DNA of 15,500 nt. Origin: an uncultured Clostridium sp. (lineage in GTDB: Bacteria; Bacillota; Clostridia; Lachnospirales; Lachnospiraceae). Positions 8,572-15,453 of the stretch are shown here, piece after piece. Position 1 is the stretch's first letter, and each line of letters starts with the position of its first letter. The translations under genes were made by a program, and so were the position numbers. Location of the stretch: assembly GCA_900544905.1 (NCBI GenBank), contig UQXF01000083.1:1-15500 (forward strand). Reading direction: 5' to 3'. Below the pieces are notes generated by a model, which worked only from the letters and a program-made list of their open reading frames with translations, searched no databases and was not told the DNA's origin.

Positions 8572-8602
8572 CCTTTCCTGCACATTCATGTCGTAATAAA
8601 GA

Positions 8603-8869
8603 TTATTTTCTTAAACCTAAGCTCTCAATCAATGCTCTGTAGCGCTCAATATCAATCTTCTTTAAATAAGCTAACATATTTCTTCTCTGTCCAACTAACT
8701 TAAGAAGACCTCTCTTAGAATGATGGTCCTTTGGATGTGCCTTAAAATGATTCTGTAAATCCAGAATTCTTGCTGTAAGCAATGCAATCTGAACCTCCGG
8801 TGAACCGGTATCATTTGCTCCACGGCCATATTTTTCAATAATCTCTTTCTTCTGCTCTGCTGTTACCAT
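8603..8869 (-). CDS. rpsO: 30S ribosomal protein S15
   Basis: S15 binds 16S rRNA at a three-way junction in the central domain and helps assemble the platform of the small subunit. The 88-residue product has the normal family length and hallmark sequence: GSPEVQIALLT, LxxHFKxHPKDHHSKRGLLKLVGQRRxML, and a YLKKxDxERYRALIxxLGLRK end. The ATG is preceded by AAGGAGG (8878-8884) with 8-nt spacing. It is expressed alone: its own promoter and structured leader lie upstream and a strong terminator follows. In many bacteria rpsO is followed by pnp, but here a giant adhesin gene occupies that place. Autoregulation by S15 binding its own leader is known in several phyla and is suggested by the structure at 8899-8944. 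Confidence 0.98.
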   Translation of the reverse strand: MVTAEQKKEIIEKYGRGANDTGSPEVQIALLTARILDLQNHFKAHPKDHHSKRGLLKLVGQRRNMLAYLKKIDIERYRALIESLGLRK

Positions 8870-8898
8870 AACAACATCCTCCTTATAATAAATAATCG

Positions 8899-8944
8899 CC
8901 GGTTACCCAGGAAAAGGTCGGAGTGTCCTGAATCTGAGTAACGG
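8899..8944 (-). promoter_or_regulatory. structured rpsO leader, candidate S15 autoregulatory RNA
   Basis: In the minus-strand transcript, CCGUUACUCAG (8944-8934) pairs with CUGGGUAACCGG (8910-8899): nine consecutive pairs including a U-G next to C-G pairs, a one-base bulge, then two more pairs. The 23-nt interior also has CAGGA and UCCUG arms (8926-8930 with 8908-8912) that could form a competing helix. The leader ends about 15 nt before the Shine-Dalgarno. S15 is known to recognise a helix junction plus a G-U/G-C motif, so autoregulation is plausible. I cannot assign it to a defined Rfam leader class. Confidence 0.55.
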
Positions 8945-8959
8945 TTAACGTACTTTGGT

Positions 8960-8988
8960 ATAATAGCATAGCCTTATTTTTTTGTAAA
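8960..8988 (-). promoter_or_regulatory. promoter of rpsO
   Basis: On the minus strand TTTACA (8983-8988) and TATTAT (8960-8965) are separated by exactly 17 bp, each a 5/6 match to the sigma-A consensus. The predicted transcript starts near 8953, just before the leader helix. It is arranged back to back with the aroC promoter, the two -35 elements being 16 bp apart. Confidence 0.8.
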
Positions 8989-9004
8989 TACATTTTTGTT
9001 TTAA

Positions 9005-9033
9005 TTGCTAAAAAAAAATATATATGCTATGAT
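9005..9033 (+). promoter_or_regulatory. promoter of aroC
   Basis: TTGCTA (9005-9010) and TATGAT (9028-9033) are 17 bp apart, with a TGC extended -10 at 9025-9027. Transcription would start near 9040. That excludes the in-frame TTG at 9037 as the start codon and leaves a leader of about 30 nt carrying the AGGAGG site. Confidence 0.65.
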
Positions 9034-9058
9034 AAATTGATTTTAACAAGGAAAAAAC

Positions 9059-9064
9059 AGGAGG
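9059..9064 (+). promoter_or_regulatory. ribosome binding site fixing the aroC start
   Basis: AGGAGG lies 5 nt before the ATG at 9070. The upstream in-frame TTG at 9037 has no such site and would add 11 residues not typical of chorismate synthase, so 9070 is chosen. Confidence 0.88.
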
Positions 9065-9069
9065 CAGCT

Positions 9070-10173
9070 ATGGCAGGTTCAACATTTGGAAACATATTCA
9101 AAATAACAACATGGGGAGAGTCCCACGGTAAAGCCATCGGCGTTGTAATTGATGGCTGTCCGGCAGGTCTCGCTCTTTCCGAGAGCGATATCCAGCCATT
9201 TTTAAACAGAAGAAAACCGGGGCAATCCATCTATTCCACTCCCCGCAGCGAGGATGATGCAGTGGAGATTTTATCCGGTGTATTTGACGGGAAAACCACA
9301 GGAACCCCGATTTCCATGATTGTATATAACAAAACCCAGCAGTCACGTGATTACAGCGAAATTGCCTCCTATTACCGTCCGGGACATGCAGACTATACCT
9401 TTGATGCCAAATATGGTTTCCGGGATTACAGAGGCGGCGGACGTTCTTCCGGCAGGGAAACCACTGCCAGGGTTGCCGCCGGTGCAGTCGCCATCAAAAT
9501 ACTAAACCAGCTGGGGATTCGTTTTACCACCTTTACCCGCTCCATTGGAAATATCACAATAGATGAAGCCTGTTTTGACGAAGCTGAAATCTTCAATAAC
9601 AAGCTGTATATGCCCGATGCAGATGCTGCAGCACAGGCAGGCGAATATATTATCCAGATGACAAAAGCCCATGATTCCGTGGGCGGCTGTGTAGAAGCCA
9701 GAATTACAGGGGTTCCTGCCGGTCTGGGGGATACGGTTTTTGAAAAGCTGGATGCAAACCTTGCCAAAGCAGTTATGTCCATCGGCGCCGTAAAGTGTGT
9801 AGAAATCGGTGACGGAAAAAGGGCTGCCGTACTTACTGGCTCTGAAGACAACGATGGGTTTATCATAAATGAAGGCAATACCATTGAAAAAACCAGCAAT
9901 CATGCCGGTGGGATTCTCGGTGGAATGAGCGACGGCTCGGAAATCCGGCTTCGCGCAGCTTTTAAAGCCACACCGTCCATCCTGAAAACACAGCATACCG
10001 TCAACAAGGAAAATGAAAATATTGAGATATCCATTAAAGGGCGCCACGACCCGGTGATTGTCCCAAGAGCCGTTGTCGTTGTGGAAGCCATGGCTGCCAT
10101 TACCATACTGGATGCGCTGTTACTCAACATGACCGCAACAATGGATGGAATCAAAAAATTTTATGACAAATAA
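9070..10173 (+). CDS. aroC: chorismate synthase
   Basis: This cytosolic enzyme catalyses the last shikimate step, converting 5-enolpyruvylshikimate-3-phosphate to chorismate by trans-1,4 elimination of phosphate with reduced FMN. The 367-residue product is of normal length. All three family signatures are present: GESHG at 16-20 within the N-terminal block, GRSSGRET at 124-131, and RHDPVIVPR starting at 325. His106 in RPGHADYT and the SILKTQHTVN segment near the C-terminus also fit. It starts MAGSTFGNIFKI, the usual AroC N-terminus, after a good ribosome binding site. No other aromatic-pathway gene is in the window, so it seems to be transcribed alone from a promoter divergent from rpsO. It ends in a terminator shared with the convergent ABC operon. 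One small variation is VKCVEIGDG where many homologues have VKGFEIGDG. Confidence 0.98.
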   Translation: MAGSTFGNIFKITTWGESHGKAIGVVIDGCPAGLALSESDIQPFLNRRKPGQSIYSTPRSEDDAVEILSGVFDGKTTGTPISMIVYNKTQQSRDYSEIASYYRPGHADYTFDAKYGFRDYRGGGRSSGRETTARVAAGAVAIKILNQLGIRFTTFTRSIGNITIDEACFDEAEIFNNKLYMPDADAAAQAGEYIIQMTKAHDSVGGCVEARITGVPAGLGDTVFEKLDANLAKAVMSIGAVKCVEIGDGKRAAVLTGSEDNDGFIINEGNTIEKTSNHAGGILGGMSDGSEIRLRAAFKATPSILKTQHTVNKENENIEISIKGRHDPVIVPRAVVVVEAMAAITILDALLLNMTATMDGIKKFYDK

Positions 10174-10186
10174 AACAGCTGTTACA

Positions 10187-10221
10187 AAAGAGGTGCCGGA
10201 CATTATGCCGGCGCCTCTTTT
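10187..10221. terminator. bidirectional terminator between aroC and the ABC operon
   Basis: A 13-bp stem (10187-10199 with 10208-10220, one G-U pair) with loop ACATTATG has an A run on the left and a T run on the right, so it reads as a terminator on both strands. It lies between the convergent ends of aroC (10173) and the CAP-domain gene (10254). Confidence 0.9.
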
Positions 10222-10253
10222 ACATTTCTATAAATTTTTCTTTTCCTTTACAG

Positions 10254-11237
10254 CTATTCTGCCATTATGAAGATAATGTCATAATAATAGATTCCGTCTT
10301 TTTCATAAATTCCAAGCCCTGTCTCCGAGACGGTACCATCCTTCACCACCTGCATCAGATTCAAGTCCTTCTCCATATCGGCAATCAGGCGTTCAATCCC
10401 ATAATCTGCAACTCCTCCATATGAAAACTCATAACCACCGGAGCACTTCACACCACGGTTTCTCAACAAAGCTTCCAGAGTTGTTCCGGTATCGCTTTCC
10501 GTCTGCCCATATCCGTTTACCAGGTCAGCTGCCCGCAAAACTGCACAGGCCTGCACCTTTGAATTCATGGTAAAAGATTCCTGCCCCGCTTCCGTTCTTA
10601 TCCGGTTTAGATATTGATACACCGGATAAAGCGTGGTTGCATTCTCATCAATGCTGCCGTCTTTATTAAAAATATACGTGACTCCATCAATCTCCAGCAC
10701 CGCATCACTGACTCTGGTTCCATCCGGATTCAAATAATAGCGGTATCCATCCAGTGTCAGAAAGCCGGTCATAATGACCCCCTGGTCATCTGCATAATAC
10801 CAGTTTTCATCGGATTTAAACCAGCCGGTAACCAGCTCTGCCTTGCTGTTAAAATAATAACGATTATTATCATATTCTGCAAATCCAATCTGGATTTTTC
10901 CTGTGTCATCTGTGAGATAAAAGCTTTTCTTTGTTTTGATAACACCAATCTGAACCACACCATTTTTGTCGGCATAGTAGTAGGCATCTTCCGCTTCCAC
11001 ATAAAATTTTCCCTTTACCAGATAGCCGTCTTCATCAAAGTAATACAGCTTCTCTTCAATTTCCGAAAAACCCACCGCATACTGTCCGTCATCCTTTTCG
11101 TATTTTTTGCCGTTCTCCTCCTCTACCCAGGAAGCAAGGGACTGCTGCTTAAAGAAAAGCACCATCCCTGCCACTGCTGCAAGGGAAAAGCCTATGGCAA
11201 TCGCTGTTATTCTATTTTTTCTATTTATTCTCTTCAT
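10254..11237 (-). CDS. choline/glucan-binding-repeat protein with CAP-like domain
   Basis: This 327-residue extracytoplasmic protein has a basic N-terminus and hydrophobic segment (about 11-29) acting as signal peptide or anchor; SLA at 33-35 is a possible cleavage site. Seven aromatic-glycine repeats of about 20 residues follow (motifs near 65, 86, 106, 127, 146, 167 and 188, for example WYYADDQGVIMTGF). This is the CW-binding type, which in other proteins binds choline teichoic acid or glucans. From about 205 the sequence YLNRIRTEAGQ, then LRAADLV, and GLGIYEKDGIYYY near the end resemble the start and end of CAP (SCP/PR-1-like) domains. The usual CAP histidines are not evident, so any catalytic role is doubtful. 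The Cys pair C231/C265 could form a disulfide. The ATG lies 7 nt after AGAGG and overlaps the 3' end of the gldFG-like gene by 17 nt, so the two are probably translationally coupled. Function unknown; perhaps wall-associated cargo or partner of the ABC system. Confidence 0.85.
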   Translation of the reverse strand: MKRINRKNRITAIAIGFSLAAVAGMVLFFKQQSLASWVEEENGKKYEKDDGQYAVGFSEIEEKLYYFDEDGYLVKGKFYVEAEDAYYYADKNGVVQIGVIKTKKSFYLTDDTGKIQIGFAEYDNNRYYFNSKAELVTGWFKSDENWYYADDQGVIMTGFLTLDGYRYYLNPDGTRVSDAVLEIDGVTYIFNKDGSIDENATTLYPVYQYLNRIRTEAGQESFTMNSKVQACAVLRAADLVNGYGQTESDTGTTLEALLRNRGVKCSGGYEFSYGGVADYGIERLIADMEKDLNLMQVVKDGTVSETGLGIYEKDGIYYYDIIFIMAE

Positions 11238-13353
11238 TCTGTTTCCTCTTTCTTAACCTGTAAAGACTAATGTTTTTATGCCGTAGCAGAAGTATCAGGA
11301 TTCCCAGCAAAATGATACACACCGGAACCACAATGACAGTCACCACCTTCACCATGGTCTGCGTTCCGTTGGGATACAGTGCCATCTGGCTGCCTACATC
11401 CTTGCCTTCAATCCAGACGTTTGCCTCCGTCCCGGTTATCTGCCTGAGAATCTCTATAAAAAATCTTCGGTTTGCGCCCTGGGATTCCGTATCTGCCTCT
11501 TCATTGAAAAATATGTTTGAGGTTATTAAAAACAGGGAACCCTCATCCGGATTCTCAGCGCAGGATGCCACGCTAAAAGGACCTGAAATATCATCCTCCG
11601 CCTTTGTTGTCAAATCGTCAAAATCATTTACCTTGGAATATGCCGTACTGCCCGTTGTCAGAATATCCGTACATGTATATCCATTTGCCCCGCCATTTTT
11701 AAGGATTCCTTTACTGGTCATTGTCAGCACTGTCAAATTCTCATCCAGAATCTCCCGGGTATATTCCGTATCCTCAATTTCAGGGGCCAGATAATACTGT
11801 GTATCATAGACATACCGTCCTGCATCCTGTTCAATGACAATTCCCGGCTGGACATCCATGCCATATTCCTTCAAAAATGCAGTAAAACGCTCTAAATCCT
11901 CATTTAACGGGTCAATTGTGACAAAAAGCTTTCCACCAGACTTTAAATAATCCTCTAATATGGCAATTTCTTCCTCTGAATAATCACTCTGAGGTGCATT
12001 AATCAGCAGTGCTGTGCAGTCCTCCGGTATTGCCCCCTGGATGGATGCAGAGGTATCCGGCAGATTCACTTCCTCAAATTCATAATTGTTCAGCAGCAAA
12101 AGATTCTTAAAGCCACTGTTCAGCTCTTCCTCACCGTTTCCAACCGCCACGCACAGCTTATCCGCCTCCCCGGTATTCGTATATACAATTGCTCTGGTAA
12201 GCTGTTCTTCGATTTCCAATGTCCGGTCATAAGAATAGGCGGAGGTCTGGGTTGTTGTAACATAATCATCCGCACTCAGATAAATATATTTCTCACCGCA
12301 TACCACAACAATACTGGATTCACTGACCGAACTGACATCCGCCAGATACTGTTTGCGGAAAGCACTATCCGTACTAATATCCTTGTAATGAATCGTAATA
12401 TTATCACTTAAATTCTCATATGCCTTTAACAGCTCCTGGTAAGTGGCATTTGCGCGGCTGCGCAGTCCTATATAATAAATATCTGTTGTTTTATCAATCT
12501 CCGATACCGCCTGCTTTGTCTGTTCCGAAAGGGTCAGAAGTCCTTCTGCCGTACAGTCAATCACTCTTGTATGGGATAGTGACAACAGGCTGATAACCAG
12601 GGAACCTGCTATTACAACAGCCATATATGCTGAAATTTTCTTCCTGCTCTGTCTGCGGATTTCCAGTGCGAGCCATGTCAGCAGGAAAAAGCACACGGCA
12701 AGGAGGAGCAGATAAATAATATCCCCGCTTCTGACAATACCGGAAACCATATCATTATACTTATTATAGATTGAGCTGTCATGAAAAAACTGATACCAGC
12801 CATCATTTGCTGCAACAATACTCTCCATCAGCCTGCTTGAAAGAATAACGAGATATACAGCAAAGGTCATAACCGCAGCTAAAACCGGATTAGCAGTGAG
12901 TGACGATATAAACATCCCAATGGACAATAAAACCAGCGTAACCAGACATACACCAATATAACTTCCCATCAAAAAGCGGATGCTCATTTCTCCGTGACCG
13001 GCTATCCAGCAGGGATATATCCCACTTGCAAGAACCGGTAATAACACAAAGATTACAGTAGCCAGATATTTTCCTGCAAGAACGCAAAAGGTGGATACCG
13101 GGGCTGTGAACAGCAGCTGGTCCGTCTTGCTTCTTCTCTCGCTGGCAAACAATCTCATGGTACAGAACGGAATTACCGCCGCCACTACCAGAAAGCTGCG
13201 GCTCAATACATAATATCCAAACTGGGTACTATAGGTAACCAGACAGTTTGTTACAAAAAATATTCCTGTTACCAGAAAAAATACCCCATAATAAAGATAT
13301 GCAAACAAAGAGGAATAGTATGTCTTTAATTCTTTTTTCAAAACTGCCAACAT
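11221..13353 (-). CDS. GldF-GldG fusion: ABC permease with extracytoplasmic Gld domain
   Basis: This 710-residue membrane protein is the permease of an ABC system with the ATPase just upstream. Residues 1-235 form an ABC-2-type permease (GldF-like) with about six membrane segments (near 15-38, 53-66, 95-117, 128-150, 155-172, 212-231) and the cytosolic ASERRSKTDQLLFTAPVS segment at 70-87. A further helix at about 241-260 leads into a large outer domain, where IDCTAEGLLTLSEQT matches the GldG motif normally seen as DLTxxKxYTLSxxT. A DUF4350-like segment with ALLINAPQ and GGKLFVTIDP follows. A C-terminal helix (about 670-693) precedes a basic tail. In Bacteroidota GldA, GldF and GldG are separate gliding-related proteins; in Firmicutes fused forms are common and their substrate is unknown. 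Its ATG follows the ATPase TAA with no gap. Confidence 0.93.
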   Translation of the reverse strand: MLAVLKKELKTYYSSLFAYLYYGVFFLVTGIFFVTNCLVTYSTQFGYYVLSRSFLVVAAVIPFCTMRLFASERRSKTDQLLFTAPVSTFCVLAGKYLATVIFVLLPVLASGIYPCWIAGHGEMSIRFLMGSYIGVCLVTLVLLSIGMFISSLTANPVLAAVMTFAVYLVILSSRLMESIVAANDGWYQFFHDSSIYNKYNDMVSGIVRSGDIIYLLLLAVCFFLLTWLALEIRRQSRKKISAYMAVVIAGSLVISLLSLSHTRVIDCTAEGLLTLSEQTKQAVSEIDKTTDIYYIGLRSRANATYQELLKAYENLSDNITIHYKDISTDSAFRKQYLADVSSVSESSIVVVCGEKYIYLSADDYVTTTQTSAYSYDRTLEIEEQLTRAIVYTNTGEADKLCVAVGNGEEELNSGFKNLLLLNNYEFEEVNLPDTSASIQGAIPEDCTALLINAPQSDYSEEEIAILEDYLKSGGKLFVTIDPLNEDLERFTAFLKEYGMDVQPGIVIEQDAGRYVYDTQYYLAPEIEDTEYTREILDENLTVLTMTSKGILKNGGANGYTCTDILTTGSTAYSKVNDFDDLTTKAEDDISGPFSVASCAENPDEGSLFLITSNIFFNEEADTESQGANRRFFIEILRQITGTEANVWIEGKDVGSQMALYPNGTQTMVKVVTVIVVPVCIILLGILILLLRHKNISLYRLRKRKQNEENK

Positions 13354-14286
13354 TTACGCATCCTCCTTTTTATTCATCTCGATAAATACATCCTCCAGAG
13401 AGGCTTCCATCTTTTCAATACCATAAACATTATATTTTCTGCTTACCAGATAACCAAATATGCTGTCTCTGATATCCCTTGTATTCTTTGCTGTTCCTAT
13501 AAACTCAAAAATACCCTTCTCCTTTTCCCCCACATATTGGACGGTTTCCAGGGCTTCATATCCCTCCAGACATTTTTCAATCTCTTCCCTGTTGCCTTTG
13601 ATTACAAGCTTATAGACATTTCTGTTCCCTTTCCGCCTGGCAGCTGCCATGGATTCATCCAATACAAGTCTGCCATCCTTTAAGATAAGAATTTCATTAC
13701 ATAGTTCTTCTATTTCTGTAAGGATATGGGAACTGATTATAATTGTATGCTCCTTTTGAAGACTCCGGAGCAGCTCTCTTGTGCTTTTCTTCTCCTCCGG
13801 GTCCAGCCCTACAAGGGGCTCGTCCAGAATCATGACAGATGGATTGCCAAGCAGAACCTGGGCAAATCCAACTCGCTGCTGCAAGCCCTTTGATAAATTC
13901 CTGATATAATCATACTGGCGGCTTTCTATATTCAGCAATTCCATTACTCTGGCGGCTTCTTCCTTTTTATCTTTGATGCCTTTCATATCTGCGGCAAAGA
14001 TAAGATATTCCCACACTTTCATATCCTTGTACAACGGCGGTATCTCCGGAAGATAACCAATATGCTTTTTTGCCTGCTTTGGCTTTTTGCGCATATCTAT
14101 CCAATCAATATAGATTTCTCCCTCCCGTGGCTTCAAATATCCTGTCAGTATATTCATTATCGTAGATTTGCCGGCTCCGTTTCTTCCCAGAAGTCCCACT
14201 GTTTTCCCATCACCAATCTGAAAAGATATATCTCTTAAAATTTCCCGCTTACCGTATGACATTTTAAGATTCTTAACTTCTACCAT
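13354..14286 (-). CDS. ABC transporter ATPase, GldA-like
   Basis: This cytosolic ATPase subunit of 310 residues powers the adjacent GldF-GldG permease. Walker A GRNGAGKST is at 34-42, the signature LSKGLQQR at 131-138, Walker B VMILDEP at 151-157 and the H-loop SSH at 185-187. The Q-loop region reads GYLPEIPPLY with Glu where Gln is usual, a form common in this ABC-2 subfamily. Residues about 225-310 form a C-terminal extension with an alpha/beta pattern and an ASLEDVFIEM end, as in GldA/CcmA-type ATPases. The ATG is 5 nt after AGGAGG (14293-14298). It is the first gene of a three-gene operon whose leader has an attenuator-like structure. The exported substrate cannot be read from the sequence. 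Confidence 0.95.
   Translation of the reverse strand: MVEVKNLKMSYGKREILRDISFQIGDGKTVGLLGRNGAGKSTIMNILTGYLKPREGEIYIDWIDMRKKPKQAKKHIGYLPEIPPLYKDMKVWEYLIFAADMKGIKDKKEEAARVMELLNIESRQYDYIRNLSKGLQQRVGFAQVLLGNPSVMILDEPLVGLDPEEKKSTRELLRSLQKEHTIIISSHILTEIEELCNEILILKDGRLVLDESMAAARRKGNRNVYKLVIKGNREEIEKCLEGYEALETVQYVGEKEKGIFEFIGTAKNTRDIRDSIFGYLVSRKYNVYGIEKMEASLEDVFIEMNKKEDA
13362..13367 (-). promoter_or_regulatory. ribosome binding site inside the ATPase gene
   Basis: AGGAGG lies 8 nt before the permease ATG (13351-13353), within the last codons of the ATPase gene, whose TAA directly abuts that ATG. This is a typical arrangement for termination-reinitiation coupling and roughly equal synthesis of the two subunits. 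Confidence 0.88.
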
Positions 14287-14306
14287 AACCTTCCTCCTGA
14301 TACATC

Positions 14307-14344
14307 AAAAAAGAGCCATGTATGTAACATAGCCCTTTACATAC
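14307..14344 (-). promoter_or_regulatory. attenuator-like leader of the ABC operon
   Basis: Minus-strand RNA order: arm 1 GUAUGUAA (14344-14337), arm 2 AGGGCUAUG (14336-14328), arm 3 UUACAUAC (14327-14320), arm 4 CAUGGCUCU (14320-14312), then a run of U (to 14307). Arms 1 and 3 pair perfectly over 8 bp. Arms 2 and 4 pair over 9 bp (extendable to about 11), and with the U run they form an intrinsic terminator. The loop of each hairpin is a stem arm of the other, so they exclude each other. The structure lies between the predicted promoter and the first start codon, so the operon must be read through it. It may also end xerD transcripts. Confidence 0.7.
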
Positions 14345-14351
14345 TTACATG

Positions 14352-14380
14352 ATTATACAATAAAATCATATAAGTTACAA
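14352..14380 (-). promoter_or_regulatory. promoter of the ABC operon
   Basis: On the minus strand TTGTAA (14375-14380) and a perfect TATAAT (14352-14357) have a 17-bp spacer. Transcription would start near 14345, exactly at the first arm of the attenuator-like structure. This fit between the promoter and the hairpin supports both calls. Confidence 0.72.
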
Positions 14381-14424
14381 ACGATTCACTTATTTTTCAC
14401 AGGTTTACATGCCATCTGCCATTT

Positions 14425-15318
14425 TCATGAAACATTCGCCCTTGGATGCGCCTTCTCATATACTTCTTTCAGCTTCGTGTTTGCATTTGCCTTTATATAA
14501 ATCTGGGTTGTAGAAATATCAGAGTGTCCCAGCATCTCCTGGACAGACTTTAAATCAGCACCATTGTTTACCAGATGCATGGCAAAGGAATGGCGGATGG
14601 TATGAGGCGTAATATCCTTCTTAATTCCGGCTTTTGCAGAATAATATTTAATAATTTTCCAAAAGCCCTGACGCGTCATAGGGGCTCCCTGGCAATTGGT
14701 AAATAAATATTCCTGCTCTCCCTTACACATCACTTCCCTGGCATTATGTAAATAATTTTCCAACGCCTCTCTGGTTTCATTGGTAAAGGGAATAATCCGC
14801 TCTTTATTTCCGTCATGGCACTGTAAAAAATTCATTGCCAGATTCACATCCCTTACCTTCAGTCCAATCAGCTCCGAAACACGGATTCCGGTTGCATACA
14901 GTACCTCCAGCATTGCTTTATCCCGGATATCCTTCGGCGTATTACCGCTTGGCTGCTCTAACAATAAATTTATTTCCTCTACCGTCAATATTACCGGTGC
15001 TTTTTTTTCTATTTTCGGAGGCTTTAATGTGTCACTGGGGTCTTCTGAAATCACGCCCTGTTTTAACAAATATAAAAAAAATGCCTTAATGGAAGCAATA
15101 TTTCTCGAAACCGTAGCGGTAGACATTCCCTGCTTCTCAAGCATAAGCACATAGGAATTCAGATTGGTATTCGTTATCTGCTTCCAGTCCCCATAACCGG
15201 AATCTGTTAAAAAATTGTTAAGTTTTACCAAATCCCTCTTATAGGATGCAATTGTGTTTTTACTTGCCCGTTTTACATTTGTTAAATAGTCAACGAACTC
15301 ATTAATCCTTTGTAACAT
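14425..15318 (-). CDS. xerD: tyrosine recombinase XerD-type
   Basis: This site-specific recombinase of 297 residues is the usual Xer length. XerC/XerD resolve chromosome dimers at dif near the terminus, with FtsK. Residues 1 to about 85 are the SAM-like core-binding domain (NTIASYKRDL, then FFLYLLKQG). The catalytic domain has the full set: R146 (ATGIRVSEL), K172 (GNKERIIP), H239 and R242 (HTIRHSFAMHL), H265 (LGHSDISTTQ) and nucleophile Y274 (QIYIK). The end YEKAHPRA is typical of XerD, which favours xerD over xerC or an integrase. The start ATG follows AAGGGG by 7 nt. No att-like repeats or phage genes are nearby, so a housekeeping role is most likely. It has its own promoter and is separated from the ABC operon by a second promoter and a terminator-like hairpin. 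Confidence 0.93.
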   Translation of the reverse strand: MLQRINEFVDYLTNVKRASKNTIASYKRDLVKLNNFLTDSGYGDWKQITNTNLNSYVLMLEKQGMSTATVSRNIASIKAFFLYLLKQGVISEDPSDTLKPPKIEKKAPVILTVEEINLLLEQPSGNTPKDIRDKAMLEVLYATGIRVSELIGLKVRDVNLAMNFLQCHDGNKERIIPFTNETREALENYLHNAREVMCKGEQEYLFTNCQGAPMTRQGFWKIIKYYSAKAGIKKDITPHTIRHSFAMHLVNNGADLKSVQEMLGHSDISTTQIYIKANANTKLKEVYEKAHPRANVS

Positions 15319-15353
15319 TCTCTAACCCCTTATTTTTTGTAATCACTGTATCC

Positions 15354-15382
15354 ATTATAATGTTTAATTTACATAAAATCAA
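15354..15382 (-). promoter_or_regulatory. promoter of xerD
   Basis: On the minus strand TTGATT (15377-15382), a 17-bp spacer and a perfect TATAAT (15354-15359) would give a leader of about 30 nt. The remaining sequence to 15453 is AT-rich without a supported gene. Confidence 0.72.
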
Positions 15383-15453
15383 ACATTATTTTTCACAAAA
15401 ATCCTTGTAAATCAAGTATTTTCGCACTTTTCCACCAAATGGGGTATTAACAT

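Noticed and set aside
9037..9069. TTG at 9037 as the aroC start
   Set aside because: It lies just upstream of the predicted transcription start and has no ribosome binding site; ATG at 9070 follows AGGAGG and gives the standard AroC N-terminus.
8870..9069. A riboswitch in the rpsO-aroC intergenic region
   Set aside because: No known metabolite-binding core could be recognised; on the aroC side the leader is only about 30 nt, and the rpsO-side structure fits S15 autoregulation better.
9426..10154. Several minus-strand open frames inside aroC
   Set aside because: They lie opposite a fully recognisable chorismate synthase with all signatures and show no family resemblance or start signals.
10614..11270. 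Plus-strand open frame of 218 codons opposite the CW-repeat/CAP gene
   Set aside because: The real gene on the other strand has a signal segment, repeats and domain motifs; the antisense product is an Ile/Phe-rich by-product of Tyr/Asn/Asp codons.
14425..15318. The tyrosine recombinase as a mobile-element integrase
   Set aside because: Length, domain layout and the YEKAHPRA end fit XerD, and there is no adjacent att duplication, tRNA, excisionase or phage gene.
15395..15445. GTGGAAAA/GTGCGAAAA tandem boxes resembling an MraZ-type operator upstream of xerD
   Set aside because: The boxes lack the conserved TGGGA core and xerD is not a usual member of the MraZ regulon; the similarity is too short to support.
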